Position numbers and translations under genes: made by a program
Notes under the pieces: generated by a model
Databases searched by the model: none
The model's input: only the letters and a program-made list of their open reading frames with translations
Told to the model about the DNA's origin: nothing
Shown here: piece by piece, positions 24,130 to 37,200 of the stretch
Layout: every line of letters begins with the position of its first letter
How positions within the stretch are numbered: the first letter of the stretch is position 1
NCBI GenBank assembly: GCA_021464245.1
Contig: JADCRB010000037.1
Location: 3,116,056 to 3,180,055 of the forward strand
Direction of reading: 5' to 3'
From: Carallia brachiata
Lineage: Eukaryota > Streptophyta > Magnoliopsida > Malpighiales > Rhizophoraceae
Length of the DNA stretch: 64,000 nucleotides

Positions 24130-27000
24130 GGTTTAAGTGTACACAGAATTTGTGAAGGTAACTTTCATTTAGAGACCTTTGAATTGGGGTTTTTGCACAG
24201 GTCTTTCGGAGTTCATGATCTGTGAAAAGTGATTTATTTAGGTAGTCTCACAATCTCTTTTTTTTTTTTTTTGATCCTGGTAGTCTCACAATCTCTGGGA
24301 GAAGCACAAATTGCTCCAAAACCTGACTTCATGATCTTCATCATTCATCATTATTTACTCTCTTGCCCTCTTCAAGTCATTGGGTGTTGTGTTTTTTTTT
24401 TTTTTTTTGTGTCATAATGGAGGCTAAACAACCACCATCACTCAGCTAACTACAATCGAACGAGGCCACCTAACCCCAACAGTATCTTGCATTCTTGCCA
24501 CAGTAGTTGACTAATTTCCTTAGGAGGTTCCTGGAGCACATGTAGCCGAACAGACTTACGACTTGTTTTGTTTTGTAAGGAAAAAAAATAAATAAATAAT
24601 TATCATTATAATTTATTATATATATATATTTATTTATTTATTATATTTATTTAAATAATTTATTTTTTCATCACTTTTTATTTTATAAATTTCTATTTAT
24701 CTTTTTACCACATTTTTTTTTAATTTTTTTAATATTTTAAATAATTTTATTTTTTTCACTTTTTTTTTTCTCTCTCCTCCTTTCTTACGTTTCCTCTCGT
24801 TCCACACACACACCGATAAAGTAAGTTAAAGCCACAAGGCCATCAGCCACTCGGTTGCCTTCACGGTGGACATGCTTAAACGGTACAGACCACTCTCTTC
24901 CGACTAACGCTTAACAGCGTATGTTGTAATTCTTTTTTTTTGTTAATTTTTTTTATATAAAAATAAAAACAAATATTCCTAGTATCATATAATCCTGTCA
25001 AAAATATTAATTTAGTTCTTAAAATAATTTTAAATTATTTAAATAATTATAGTATAACTTCACGTTATAAAAAAAAAAAAAAAAGAGTATATTTAATCTT
25101 ATCGTTTAAACATTAATTTCCTCACGGTAATTTTTGTTAACTTTTTCTCCGGCGGATGCGAGCTGGAAAAAGCTAGGCCCAAACTCCAAAATGGGTCGGT
25201 TTTAGCCCTAGCGAAACATGTTAACGGGCCCTTACGGGCCGCCCCGTACTAAAGGCGCTAATGGGAAACGAGTTGTCTTATGTGCTTGTTGGTAGTGTCA
25301 GGCGTAGGTCGCTAACATAAATCTGACTCGACAGCTATTCTGGGGATCTTTCCTTCAATCCTCTCAAAAGCTCAAGCTGACGCTTTTGTCTGTTTCATTT
25401 TCTTTTTTTGGATCAACGGAACATTTTCGTTCATGAATCATAATGGTAAGATTACGTAAACATGCCCCAGCAAATTTGGAATTTTTGGCTATGAGTACAG
25501 CAAAGGAGACCTGGACATAGATAATTTATTTGGGAAATAGAGGAAAAAAAAGGGCCAATAAAATCTACCTAATGAAAAGAAAATACCCACGTCAGCCTCA
25601 ATTCAATGATGAACGCCTGAAAGAAAAGCAGAAGGAAAGTAAGACAATCTAGATCTGACGTCATGTTCTTAGGATTCCAATTACAATTTGCATGCAATTG
25701 CCTTGCCATTTAGCAAAAGGTTAATCGACAAATTCGATGACCGTTCTAAAAAAACTACAAACATTTCGAAGCTTGATTTGAATAATACAAATTATAGTTA
25801 AGTGTACTTTATTTTATTTTATTTTATGTATACTTTATTTTGATCTCAATTGCATGACAATAAAGCAAATTTTGACTTTAAGAAAATGACACTTAAAATA
25901 CTTCTACAATTTTATATAGCTCAAAATTAATTTTAATATTAATTCTTTAATTTTCAAATAACCCGAATTTTAATTTTAAAATTAGTCTCTTTTCTATAAA
26001 TTTTACGTCCCATTTCAAAATTTCAATTTAAAACCTTTAAGATAAATATATGAGTACTTAAACATTGAAATGCCCTTAAGATGTTTGCTAAGATTTTTGA
26101 TGTAGTAAAAATTTGTGAGACCGAAATCAGCATTTAAAATATTTATTTATTAGAACTGCCGTTGCTGATAGATCAGGTTCATATATATAAAAGGTTCTCT
26201 AAAATAAAATCAGGTTATTTACTCGGATAATTAATCTGGTGTCCGTTTTCTGCGGAAGTGGACACAATTTGTTTCAAATGATGAATTACTTATTTAATAG
26301 TCATAAGATCAAGGAATTGCTGTTTGCTGGACAATTCAAAATCTTCTTTCCTCCAGCAACCAATAAGTTATACTAAAGTTATCAATTAACGAAAAAAAAA
26401 AATTAGTCCTTTAGAAACTTTTTTTTTTTTTGGTAATTAGTCCTCTTTAAAAAATTTAATGTCGATTTTAATTAATAAACTCAAATGATCTTTTCAATTA
26501 CAAAGGTAAAAAAAATTTCTTTGATAGCCCTCCATTTCATGCAGTAGAATCATACCTTCTTAGGTTCTCGCTTCAGATTGGAAGGCAGATGTAAAGCTGG
26601 AAACAGCGATAAAGCTTTTGGCTCAGGAGAAAAGCACCATGTGAGGTTCTTGACAAGAAAACTTGGTTGACCCAAAAAGGGTTTACTCCCTTTTATTCAA
26701 AATGTTTTCAGATAACGTTTTTTAGTTTGCTTGTTAAATGTCAACATGAGAACATGATAACTATTGCTAATTGGTAACATTAGAGCACAATGTTTAGGTG
26801 ATTGATTGTCAATTCTCTATCGTTAATTCGAAATGGTGCAGAGCAAAAATTTGTAATTCTCAAACCAAAAGTAGCCCATTTGGGAAACAAATGAAAAGAA
26901 TTGGAAATAACGTCAATTGGTCACAAACATTCATCTTACTTGCATACCTGCTTAACTTATTCAAGTACAAAGACACTGGAATGATAGGGCTAGCATAGAT
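24130..27000. other. Intergenic with a LINE fragment
   Basis: AT-rich spacer with long T and A runs (24250, 24390, 25070). A LINE RNase H remnant lies at about 24815-24930. No other gene is supported. Confidence 0.5.
24815..24930 (-). mobile_element. LINE RNase H domain fragment
   Basis: On the minus strand the sequence translates to EWSVPFKHVHREGNRVADGL followed by VAL. This is the conserved end of the RNase H domain of plant LINE polyproteins (the H-V-x-R-E-G/A-N-x-x-A-D signature). A stop precedes it and non-coding sequence follows, so only about 35 codons survive. Confidence 0.7.
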
Positions 27001-27221
27001 TTTACTGTAAATCCTCTGTTAAAGCTGAACAGAAAAAAATAAGGGTACAAAAAAGGAAAAAAAGAGTGCTTTTTAATTTCTAAATGTCAAGCTTAGACTG
27101 TAAAGAGCTTTTGTGCAGATAAAGTCTAATGATAACAACCATATGCAATTCTACAAACAAACAAACATCTATCACAAAATCAAGCTGCTGGCTAACAATT
27201 TTTGTAGGGAAATTATATCTC

Positions 27222-28342
27222 TCAATGACCTTGTAATGGCTGCTTTTCTGGATCCCCACCAGCTGCAATTTCTGAAGCAGACAATGAGCAAACTCCAACT
27301 TTACTTGCAGTCTTTCCGGAAGTAAGCAGACCTTGGGACTTTTTACAGTGAGCAATTGCTCCTTCAATTGGACTCTCAATCTCAGAATTTGCACTGCTGC
27401 TTCTTTTCAGCAAATGCAAATCCTGAAACCCATTGGAACTAAATGAAGAGGACGAAGACGCAGATGAAGAACCAGAAGATGATGTAGACAAACAGAATGA
27501 AGACTTGGTTGCAGAATGCCACTGAAGTGCACCAGAAAAAGACCTCCTTTGGCTGTTAAAATACTATCCTCAACCATGTCTTTCTCAATACTTTTCTTGA
27601 GACTATTTGGTTTCTTGTATCTTTCATTATCAGTTCTACCAATTGGGTTTCCTTTCGCAACGTTCTCGGTCTTGCTTGAACCAAAATCCTTGCATTTTGG
27701 AGCAGTTTCCGGTTCCACATTGCTGAGAGTTTTGGGATAGGAACCGTCCGTACAACCAGATTTAGCAAACAAAGACTTCAGGTAGGCTCTTGAAGCCTTG
27801 ATCTTCTGACCCAGGGAGGATTGCTTGAGCTTTCTGGTCCAGGAGTAGTGCTTCTTGGGATGCTTTCCAATGAAACTATTGATTTCAGTTGACCATCCAA
27901 AGCAATACTCATCTGGGTTTAGTTCACAACTAACTCTGCGAGACTCTGCTGGAGAGATATTGCAGGACTCCAATGGGGTATTATTGGCATTGGTGGAAGG
28001 CGCGGTGGAGCTTTTAATGAAAGGAATGGCATAGCTTTGTTCCAAAGTTTCTTCCTTTTTGTTGTCAAAGTCAGTTGGTGTGTGGTTTTGGAGGAGTTTT
28101 TGGACCATCTGAAGGCGAGGAGGGAGAAGGAGAGGAAGCAGTTTTCCCTTGTAGAAGAGCTCATCAGCTGGAGAAGATGATGTTTCCTTATCTCGACAAA
28201 CTGAGGACATTTGGAACTCAAACTCTATGCTTTGTGGTGGAGGGCTGATGGAATAGCGAAGGAAGTTTGAAGAGGAGCTTAATTCCATGTCAATGTAGTC
28301 ATCATCTGCTTGACTGCAGCGTGAAGCTTGGTTTGAGGCCAT
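27222..28342 (-). CDS. MAKR: Membrane-associated kinase regulator (MAKR family), single exon, one frameshift
   Basis: MAKR proteins are small, mostly disordered relatives of BKI1 that bind the plasma membrane and tune receptor kinases. The start MASNQASRCSQADDDYIDME is followed by SSSSNFLRYSIS, EFEFQMSS, and SPADELFYKGKLLPLLLPPR, all MAKR signatures. A Lys/Arg-rich membrane-hook region (WTRKLKQSSLGQKIKASRAY) sits in the middle. The conserved tail (LSTSSSGSSSASSSSSFSSN, ANSEIESPIEGAIAHCK, VCSLSASEIA) lies in another frame. The break is at 27548-27550, where an AAA run should be AAAA; adding one A joins LTAK to RRSFSGALQWHSATKSSF and gives about 373 residues. No other lesion is seen. The paralogue number cannot be fixed; it looks nearest the MAKR2/3/4 group. 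Confidence 0.87.
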
Positions 28343-28690
28343 CTCAATGGTAGCCTTCTCTACAGGCCCCTCTCTCTAAACCTGTTTGCGTAGCTGTATG
28401 TGTGCAGATGCTTATGGGAATGTGTGCTAGGTGAAGGAATGGGGCAGAGCATCCTCCAGCACCTGTTTGGTAATTTTCTGTTGGAAAAAAGAAAAAAAAT
28501 ATATTTTTTTATTTATTTTTTATCTATTCAAATAATTATTTTTTATTTTTTTATAAATTATTATTTATTTTTTTCTTATAACTTTCTAATCATTACTTTT
28601 TATTAATTATAATAATATTATTAATATATTATTTTTTATTCTTTTTTTATTTACTTTTTTTCATATTTAAACATAATAAAGCGAAGATGG
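28343..28690. other. MAKR upstream region and AT-rich MITE-like stretch
   Basis: The first 100 bases are the MAKR leader and promoter. From about 28470 a CCTGTTTGG edge opens an AT-rich, MITE-like stretch. The Mutator-like element at 28691 appears to have landed within or beside it. Confidence 0.4.
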
Positions 28691-30112
28691 GGAAATTTAC
28701 CTCTAACATCCTTAACTTTATCCTTATTACAAAAAATATACCATGTTATCAAAAATTACAGAAAATATACCAAACAATGAATGCGGTTACAAAAAACATA
28801 CTCCGTTAAAAAGCCGTTCGTAGACATCCATTTTAATAACAAAAATGCCATTATAATTGCCACAAAGGGTCTAAAATGCCCTCAATACATAATTAACTAA
28901 ATATAGTCGTTGGGTCAACAAAAATAAAGAACAAACGATGTCTATTATCTACAAAAGCAAAAAATAACCATTGAATTCTCTAGCCAAAGAACCGTTGGAC
29001 CTACATCAATAAAAATCAGCACCAGCATCCTTCTCAGCCTCCTTAAGAAAAAACCAAATAGTCATCGTCCTTAAGAAAAACTAAATAGCCAGCTCTTTTT
29101 ACAACAAAAAAGCAACACAATTTCATCGTTCACAGCCTCCTTCAACACAGCAGAAACTTTAATTACAACCAGGTAGTACCCCCTTTTACAGCAAATACAG
29201 CAAAATCTTTCTTTGAAGCCAATAAAATGCCCATGTCCAACATAAACTCTATGAAATTTTGAAGGGCCAAAGTTCAAAAATATTTCATGCAAAACATGTA
29301 AGAAAAGAGCAGCAGTGAAAGTAGAGAAAATTGCACTTTGTTTGTCTGGTAGCCTATGACAAATGCCCACCAAAAATCATCCCTTGTCCATTCATCCAAT
29401 TTCCAAATTTTCTAGTCAACGCCTAAAAAAAATAAAGTAAAGAAAACGAATAGGTAAGATCACAAATTTATCCAAATTGTGTAAGACAAAAACCCACTGA
29501 AAATCAAAAGTCCAAAAAAAATTGATTAAACAAAAGGGTATGCAAGGTTACAAAAAAAAATAAAAATGATAATTTTTTTAGTGTTTTTGCAGTACTAAAA
29601 ATTTTTTTAATTAAACAAATAATAAGAAAAAAAAAATACTTACCTTTTCAAATGGAGAAAACGAACAACCCAAATCCCCACAAATGATGGTCCCCAAAGG
29701 CTTCTTTTTCTAGGAAACAAATAAAAATCTTTTGAGCGATGGTCGGCCGGAACGGATAGAAGGCGAAATAAATAAATAAATTTTAGTATTTTGAAAGTTG
29801 GGCTACTCAATAATCAAAGACTGGATAGATTTTAGTGAATAATTTTGGTGATGGTTATGATGGTTGTGAATGATTTTGGGTGGAGAAGTTTGAGAGAATC
29901 GGCTAAGGTTTTGGAGGAAAGGAAAAATTAGGGTAGGGTTTGTCTGATAGCCTCATCATTTTCTTTATATACGAGGGCTTTATTATCCTTTCACATGTTC
30001 TGTCTTGTTTGACTAACTGTCGTTAATTTCAATATGTTTCTTGTAATTTTTGATAACACGGTATGTTTTTTGTAATAAGGACAAAATTCAGGATGTTAGG
30101 AGTAATTTTCCC
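28691..30112. mobile_element. Non-autonomous Mutator-like element (1.42 kb) with 9-bp target duplication
   Basis: The ends are inverted repeats of about 80 bases: left GGAAATTTACCTCTAACATC, right (reverse complement) GGGAAAATTACTCCTAACAT, continuing through CCTTATTACAAAAAA and TGTTATCAAAAATTACA. The element is bracketed by exact 9-bp duplications, CGAAGATGG at 28682-28690 and 30113-30121. Nine bases is the hallmark of Mutator-like transposons. The middle has no recognisable transposase. On the minus strand a 100-codon open frame (29071-29373) has no domain I can name; it could be a remnant of a MULE N-terminal region, or captured host sequence. Confidence 0.88.
29071..29373 (-). other. Unassigned 100-codon open frame inside the Mutator-like element
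   Basis: The frame encodes a Cys- and hydrophobic-rich peptide (contains FGPSKFHRVYVGHGHFIGFK and FCCICCKRG). I recognise no domain. The HxxxFLxFGP...YVGH order loosely recalls the first domain of some MULE transposases, but this is weak. A polypyrimidine tract and AG lie upstream in the element, so it could also be an exon of a longer decayed gene. Confidence 0.25.
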
Positions 30113-30164
30113 CGAAGATGGTGCCAAGTTATAAAACATTTTAGAAAAAATGTAGGCAGCGGTA

Positions 30165-30325
30165 AATAAACGTATAATAATTAATTAATTATTTTATATA
30201 ATTAAATAATTAATATTTATAATAAAAATAAACATCAATTTTATTATTTTTTTTATTAATAATAATTATTATTATTTAATTACATAAAATAACTAATTAA
30301 TTATAATGCGTCCGTATCCGTGCAC
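30165..30325. repeat. AT-rich palindromic repeat
   Basis: AATTAATTAATTATTTTATA at the left is matched by the near reverse complement TAAAATAACTAATTAATTAT at the right. It can fold into one long hairpin and is probably a small MITE. Confidence 0.5.
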
Positions 30326-30394
30326 TGGGATTCAAAATTTTATTGCATGGAACTGTCAGAATTTTTTTTGCTCTTTGTGTTGAATGGTTCCAGC

Positions 30395-31007
30395 CAGTGG
30401 CGGAGCCACATTGTTCATTGTGGGGGCAATTGCCCCCACTGAAAAAAAAGAAATTTCATACAATATAGATAAAATTTGAAGTATTACTCTCAATTAAAAA
30501 TATTTTTATCTCTACTAAAAATAAATAATTATTGAATTGACATAAGAGATTTTAAATAATTGCTAAAAAGTTATATATAATTTAAATGAATCGGTTCTTA
30601 TTTTTAATTTGAAATGAATATCGTATAGATTTGGGTCTTATTTGGAATATAGTTACTCTTATTTGATTATTCAATAAAATCTAAAGCGTGCAAATTAAAC
30701 GTGTACTTTTAATTGATGTAGATACTTTTCTAAATATAAATATATTTTTTTATTAGTTATAATTTTAAATATATGTATGAATAATTATATCTTAATTTCA
30801 CGTGTATTTTTAAAAGATTTCTTATACTAAAAATGATTAATGTATATGTAATTTTATCAAATTTTCTCTTTATTTCTTATACCATAAAAAATTGTAAAAA
30901 TTATCATTCGTAATTTTTACTCTTATTTTAAATTTATATTATTTTAATAATTTTTTGGTTACATATAAATTTGGCCCCACTAATCCAAATTTCTGGCTCT
31001 GCCACTG
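30395..31007. mobile_element. hAT-type MITE (613 bp) with 8-bp target duplication
   Basis: The ends are CAGTGGCGGAGCCA and TGGCTCTGCCACTG, a 14-base terminal inverted repeat with one mismatch of the CAGTGGCGG type known from plant hAT elements. Flanks are GTTCCAGC (30387-30394) and GTTCCAGG (31008-31015), an 8-bp target duplication with one change. No coding capacity is present inside. Confidence 0.88.
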
Positions 31008-31015
31008 GTTCCAGG

Positions 31016-34000
31016 CCACAAAAGTGCAGGAAAAGAAAAGAGAGATCACTTGTTCTTCTTTGCTAAGCAGCCAATCAGTGCCCATATGCACTGACGTGTC
31101 TCTTTAGCCATTGTAACTTTATGTGGCATGTCCAATATCTAGGATGACCAACATAAACCGAGTTGCATGAAACTGTCATATATGCTGGAAAATTAACATA
31201 ATGAAAGTTCTACGATACTTAAGGCACATTTATCGTAGTTTTATTTATTGATAAATGGTGACCGACATAAATCATAATGATCTGTGATATGGAAAAAAAT
31301 CTACCTGGAAATCTCTCAATAGATCAGCATAACTGTGTAGTATTTTGAGATCTTTCATCATAAAAAGACCACACACACAGATGGATATTTCCAAAAGTAT
31401 GCATGTTGTTTCAAAACTAAATGGATCTCTACGGTATTGGCATCTAATAAAATAATAATACTGCAATGTAGAACAGTTCAAGTTGTGTCTGCAACACCCA
31501 CAAGCCTCCCTGCGACAATAGTTTAAATTTTGAAATGCTAGCCCACATCTCAAAACCTGGTTTTTAATTAGGACTCAAAATTCAATGAGAGAGACTGGCT
31601 GGGGAGAGGGGAGAGAGAGAGAGAGCCTATGTAGTTTATGTTTTTCGAAGAACTGTTATGGGCTACCATCTATGGCTATTATGTCCCATTTGACCGAACT
31701 GGTCAAAATAAGAGGGGAAATATTATTTTATTTTTTGAACAACAAGAAAATACTTTGAACCCCCAGATAGCTTCTGATCTCGTTACAATAACTTGTTAGT
31801 TGTTGTGAGTCTTATTATATAGATAAAAAAAATTAAATATGAAATAATAATATAAATTTATTATTTACATTTAAAATATTAATTATATTAAATTTACTAT
31901 TTAATTAATAATTAAGATTTAAATTATGAGTCTCCGTCATATTTTATATTTAAATTTTGTATACATTTCAGTTATTGTCGGCAATTTTAATAGCTGGTGT
32001 TGCTGTCTATTGACTCCCTTCACTACGAACAAACCATACAGTCCAAACAGAAGTGCCCTGAAAAAAAAGAAAACATAAGGCGCAAACAAACATTTCTTTG
32101 GTGGAGCCGTTCATGTTGTTTGTGACGAGATAACCAAAAAGAATCATCAATCAGCCAATTCCTGAAAGCGTTTGTTTCTATTTCCTGTATATATATGCTC
32201 CCCACCACTTCTGTCCCATTCCTTCTCTATTTCTATCATTTTGCTTCGACACAAAAAAAAAAAAAGAAAAAAGGATCGCATTTTAAATTTCCTTTAAAAA
32301 TTGAACAAGTCATTGAACTAAAAAAGTTAGATATGTAAAATTTAATCGATTCAATTGACATTTAAACTGGTAGAACCTATATTTTATAACAAATATGTGT
32401 TTATTTATTAGTAATAAAAAAACATAAAAAATAGCAATTATATGTGATGTTTTTTTTAATTAAAAATCATTTTCAGAGGTTAAATTTAAATATGTAGAAA
32501 TACTTGATTGTAAATTAATTTTTGGTTTTAGTGACAAAATTAGAAGTTAAGATAAAATTTGTGATTCAATTGCAAATTTATATAGAATTTAAGTCTCAAT
32601 TGTAATTTAAATAACGTTTTGAGTTTAAATTGTAATTTATTAAATTTAAAGTTAAAAGAGATCGGATCTCAAACCAAACCAGTTCTTTTTTTTTTTTCTG
32701 TTTTTTGGCCAGTTTTCTTAGTTTTTAACTATTTCAAGTGCTTCCTCATTTTTAAGATCAAACCGAACTAATTATCTGGCTGATTCACAATTAAACTGTT
32801 CTGACCAGCCAATTCAATTTGGTTCTCAAAACACATATTGATTAATTATTTGACAAAAAGTTAAACTTTCAAAAAAAATTTTCCAAATTTTTGTTCGATT
32901 ATAACTGAACTTCAACTTTTTACAACTATAATGTTACTTGTTGCAAAAAAAAAAAAAAAGAAGACGTCTTGTTGTTATGTTTATTATTGTAAAAAAATTT
33001 AGTGTTGTTATGAAAAATAAAAAATTCATTGCAATTAAATAAATTTCTAAATAAAAAATATTTTTTATAAGTATAATGTCACCCTAATTATTTTAAACTC
33101 AATTTTGAAAAAAAAAAAAAAAACTCAATTACATAAAAAGGCGGATGGTCACGCGATGCTCATCTGGCTGCACGCAAACTTTTCATGGCTGTCGGCTTTT
33201 TAGACTCTAATGGCTGCCATGTTTACTGCGACCACGCGCAGATATGCGTTAGTGCGAACAAAAATTTTTTTAGAGACGCATTTTCATGAACGTAAATAAA
33301 TATAAGATATTTTTATATTACGTACAAAATATTTCATACAACATAAATATTATTTTGTATAACGAATAAATTTTTTTTTGATAATTTAATACTATTTATA
33401 ATTTTATACTATTTATTATATATTTTTAAATATGTTTTATAAAAAATTTTGACGTAGTATTAAATACTTTTATTGTATAAAATTACTTTACATCCATATG
33501 TCCCCATAAAACTGCGCAGTGGATCTGTATCGTAGACTGAATACCGTTAAAGCTAGAAATGCCGCAACAAAGTTAAAGAAGAAATGTCTGGCAGGTTACT
33601 TTTAGAAACCATCTTTTTACCCAAGTGGGGATGTAAGATAGGTGTACGTGTATGTCTGAAGTTCCATTCTTTTGGGTAACAACAACTCTTTTATCATTAC
33701 AAATTCAAGGACAGCATTCAGGAGCAATGATCGTACCCCATTATAAAGTGAAATGGAAATCATCAAGGTCCATCCCAATTTCTTAATTTAAGTGAAATAA
33801 ATTTTATTTAAACCAGAAATCAATCTCCATCAAGCTTAGCAGCTAGGACATGAGAGTCAAGCCAAGGTCCATATTTAGCTACGGCCAATCTCAGTTGGAC
33901 TAGCGGGTCAAGTAACTCTTCAGAAGCCTCTAGTGAACAGTAATGGAAACTGAAATGATCTCTGTTGACATGCAGCAAGTGCCATTAACATAGAATATAA

Positions 34001-34264
34001 TGGTGTCTGTACTTAACAATGAAAAAACAGATAGAAATTACAGGGGAATGGCTCTCAGTCTCCCTGTTCCTTCTTTTGAAGTAGACTACGAATTATATCT
34101 TGCAGCTGTTAGAGTTGTGATTCTGTGTCAAGTACTTAACTCATCCTGTTGGAAGGAAAAAGGAGGCCGTTCTTTATATAAACATGTCAAACTATCACCT
34201 TGTCATAAGTTAGAGGTGCCAAAGAGATGCATACGGCTAGTTAAATTAGTTCAGGCCTTGCTGG
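31016..34264. other. Intergenic, repeat-containing
   Basis: No gene is supported. A TATATATATG box at about 32190 with a pyrimidine-rich stretch after it looks promoter-like, but the repeat starting near 32300 follows directly. The right end (about 33700-34264) should be the 3' untranslated region of the coiled-coil gene. Confidence 0.4.
32300..32850. mobile_element. Degenerate copy of the AACCGG-rich repeat family
   Basis: The order of short phrases (GTCATTGAAC, then ACTGGT, then TTGTAATTTAAAT, then a TTTTTTGGCCAGTTTTCTTAG-like part) follows the better preserved element at 63328-63957, in the same orientation. It is heavily decayed and its ends are uncertain. Confidence 0.5.
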
Positions 34265-37200
34265 TCAGCTGGCATTTAGTTCATGCTCAAGTGCATCAAA
34301 TTCCCACTCACCAATTTCTTCCAACATGTGTTCTCCTTCAACATTCTCAAGTTCCGACTCTATTTTTTCCATTCCCTTATGCAGCTCCCGTGCCTTTCTT
34401 CCGTTCATCCAGGGCAACTTCTTCTTTTCTTCTTTGTTCTTTGGAGTCTCTGACGTATCTTTCCAATTCGGTGATGGACTTTCCTGAGACACATCTCTGG
34501 ATAGTATTTGGGGTTTTACTGTAGGAGTCTCAATTTCCAAAACTGGTCTCTCAATAGATTCAAATTCCTCTTTCATTTTCTAGAGCGTCTAACAGCTCTT
34601 TGATCTTTTCTTCATCTTTCCTGTAGCACACTCCACTTTAAGGTGATTATTTACAATTTATTGCAGTATGAACCAGTTGAAGTAGTGGAAAGTAATGCGT
34701 ATACCTGTAAAAGCCTTCATCTTTTGTATAAAACTGATTTTTAATACTATCCGTTATGCTTAAGGCGGTTAAAATCTGATGAAACAATTCAAACAAAGAG
34801 TGATATTCATTAGTTGATCAAAGTACTGTATATATGCATGAGTGGTCAACATCCCGTTCCACTAATCGAAAAAAGACTGAATTATGGTCTTCGACAACAA
34901 TAAAATTTTGAAACTAGAAAGTTTGATATGAATAATGAAATGGGAACATTGTAAAATATAAGAATGGAAACTAATCAAACAGAAATCGCAACAGGATAAT
35001 CAAAGGCACAAGTGAGGCCAATTTCATACCTTGGCTTCAAGATTGATGTACTCCTCTTCAACGTTCTTTCTTTGATTTATTGCTTTCGACCCTTCATCAT
35101 TCAAGACAGATGCTACATCTGATCTGTTGCAGAATAAACTGTTTAAAGCTTGAGTAAAATCAGTGATTAATATCTCAAAGGTACACATGGGGATACCTTT
35201 CACATGAACGCAAGTCCTTAGAAAGTCCTTTAATGCAGTTGACACAGGCCCCAGCTCTTCCTGATAAAAAATGTTACATTTGTGCGTCAATGATATGTTT
35301 TTTTTTTTTTTTTAACCATAACGGCAAGTGATTGCGATTGAAAATCATACTTCAGTCCAATGAATTCTCTGGCAAACATAACCGTGTTTATTACCTTGTG
35401 AGCAGCAAGAATATGAACAACCAAGTTGACAAAATAATCCCCATATCTCTCCAAGTCGACACTTGAACATTTACAGACAAGGAAACAAAAAAATAAATAA
35501 ATTACAAAAAATGATTAAGCATGCTAATTCCACAACATAAAGCAAGGAGCAATAATGAAGGATCAATGTGATTTTTTATTTTAAAACGATAAGTGCAAGA
35601 AAAAGTGCTAAATCAGGCTAATCTGCATTAGCCGACCAGTAGAGAGCGTAAGTACTTACTTTGTCTGTTTCTCCTTTTGCTCAGTGCAGTTGGTCTGGAG
35701 AACCCAGGTATGCTCGACAAACTTGATACACGTGTTAACAACATCTACTTCTGCTCTACATGAGTTTATTGATCTTAATAGCTCATCTTCCTATATCCAG
35801 CAAATATGGAGAAATAAATCTAATAGTAATAGGAATCCAGAATGTGATTCACAGCTTTCTTAGTGAATGAATGCCAACAGCAATACCTTAGCTTTAAAGT
35901 GTATTACAATCTGATTACTGGCTTCATCAAATTGGTCTCGTTCTTCCCTTGTATTACGAAGCCGTGCCCGAGCTGCAGTCAACGAGGAATCGACCTGAAC
36001 CAAATGTCCAGCTGCAGAATGTAACACCCACAAAAGGAGAGGAAAGAAAAATCCAAGAAATTATTGCCACAAATGTTGGTACAGCTGCTATGAACGCATA
36101 TAGGAATGAATGTATATACCAACATTCATACAGATGCACCTCAGAGTAGTCATGCATACGAATAACCGTTTTGTCATACGACCATCAACAGTCCAACAAT
36201 AAGTGGAACTGAGGTGTGTTTGAATTGCAGTAATACCGGGTAAAGCTGGGAAAAGAAAGGTACCTTCCTTAACTGATCTTCAAGTTCATCCTTTTGCTTC
36301 TCAAGTTGCTTTATCTCCTGTGCCAATTCCTAAACAGTGACATGGAGAAAATTCAATCTTCCTCGCCACAAAAATAACAAAAAATTCACAAACTTCACTT
36401 GCAATGGACATATATCTACATCATTATGCATGAGAGAGAGTAAACTTCTCTCAATCTTTTGAAGCCCAATTTAAGATACTATACCCAAACTTTTGTCAAA
36501 ATGGATAGAATTAAAGGTTTTTTTTTTATTTTTATTGGCTTCATAAGAATGAAAATTGTGTTAGTTCCACACCCCGTTCATATGTGGTGGAAAGCATTTT
36601 GCAAGTGTAATATAATTTATGATTGCTACAAACAGAAAAATAACCAACTCGTACCCTTTGAAATCCAAATTTAATAGAATCTTGAATATTCAACTCAGTC
36701 CAGTTTGGCAAACCTCAATAATGATTTGCTATATGTAGATGAAATGGAGCTTAGTCTACCATATAGAAAGAAAGTGCGCTCGAGATACTAATGATAGTTA
36801 TTGACTTGCAGATCATCTCAGTAACAAAGCAACTTAAATTGAATGATTTTTTGATGAATAACTTAAACTGAATGACTTTAAAAATTATAAAGAAACTTCC
36901 AACAAAGGATTCATCAACAATTCGGAGCAAGCATACATTCTCAAGCTGGCTAACTTCATTTGCTTTTGCCACACGAAAGTGAAGTGCTTCCTCTTTCTGA
37001 GACCTGCTTGCAAATGAAGCTAAAGAATTTTCAAAAATTCGATAAGCAACAACAGGAAAGCCCATATAAACACTATGAAACAGCAGAAAGCCATATATCT
37101 CCAGTTTTGCATTACCGAATCAGTTTGCTTACAATGATAAACATATCAAGAATGAAGTCATGCACTTCTCAAGAAATCTGAAATCCACTTCAGATACACA

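Noticed and set aside
34000..34524. 174-codon plus-strand open frame
   Set aside because: It overlaps antisense the last exon of the coiled-coil gene, which matches its family on the minus strand.
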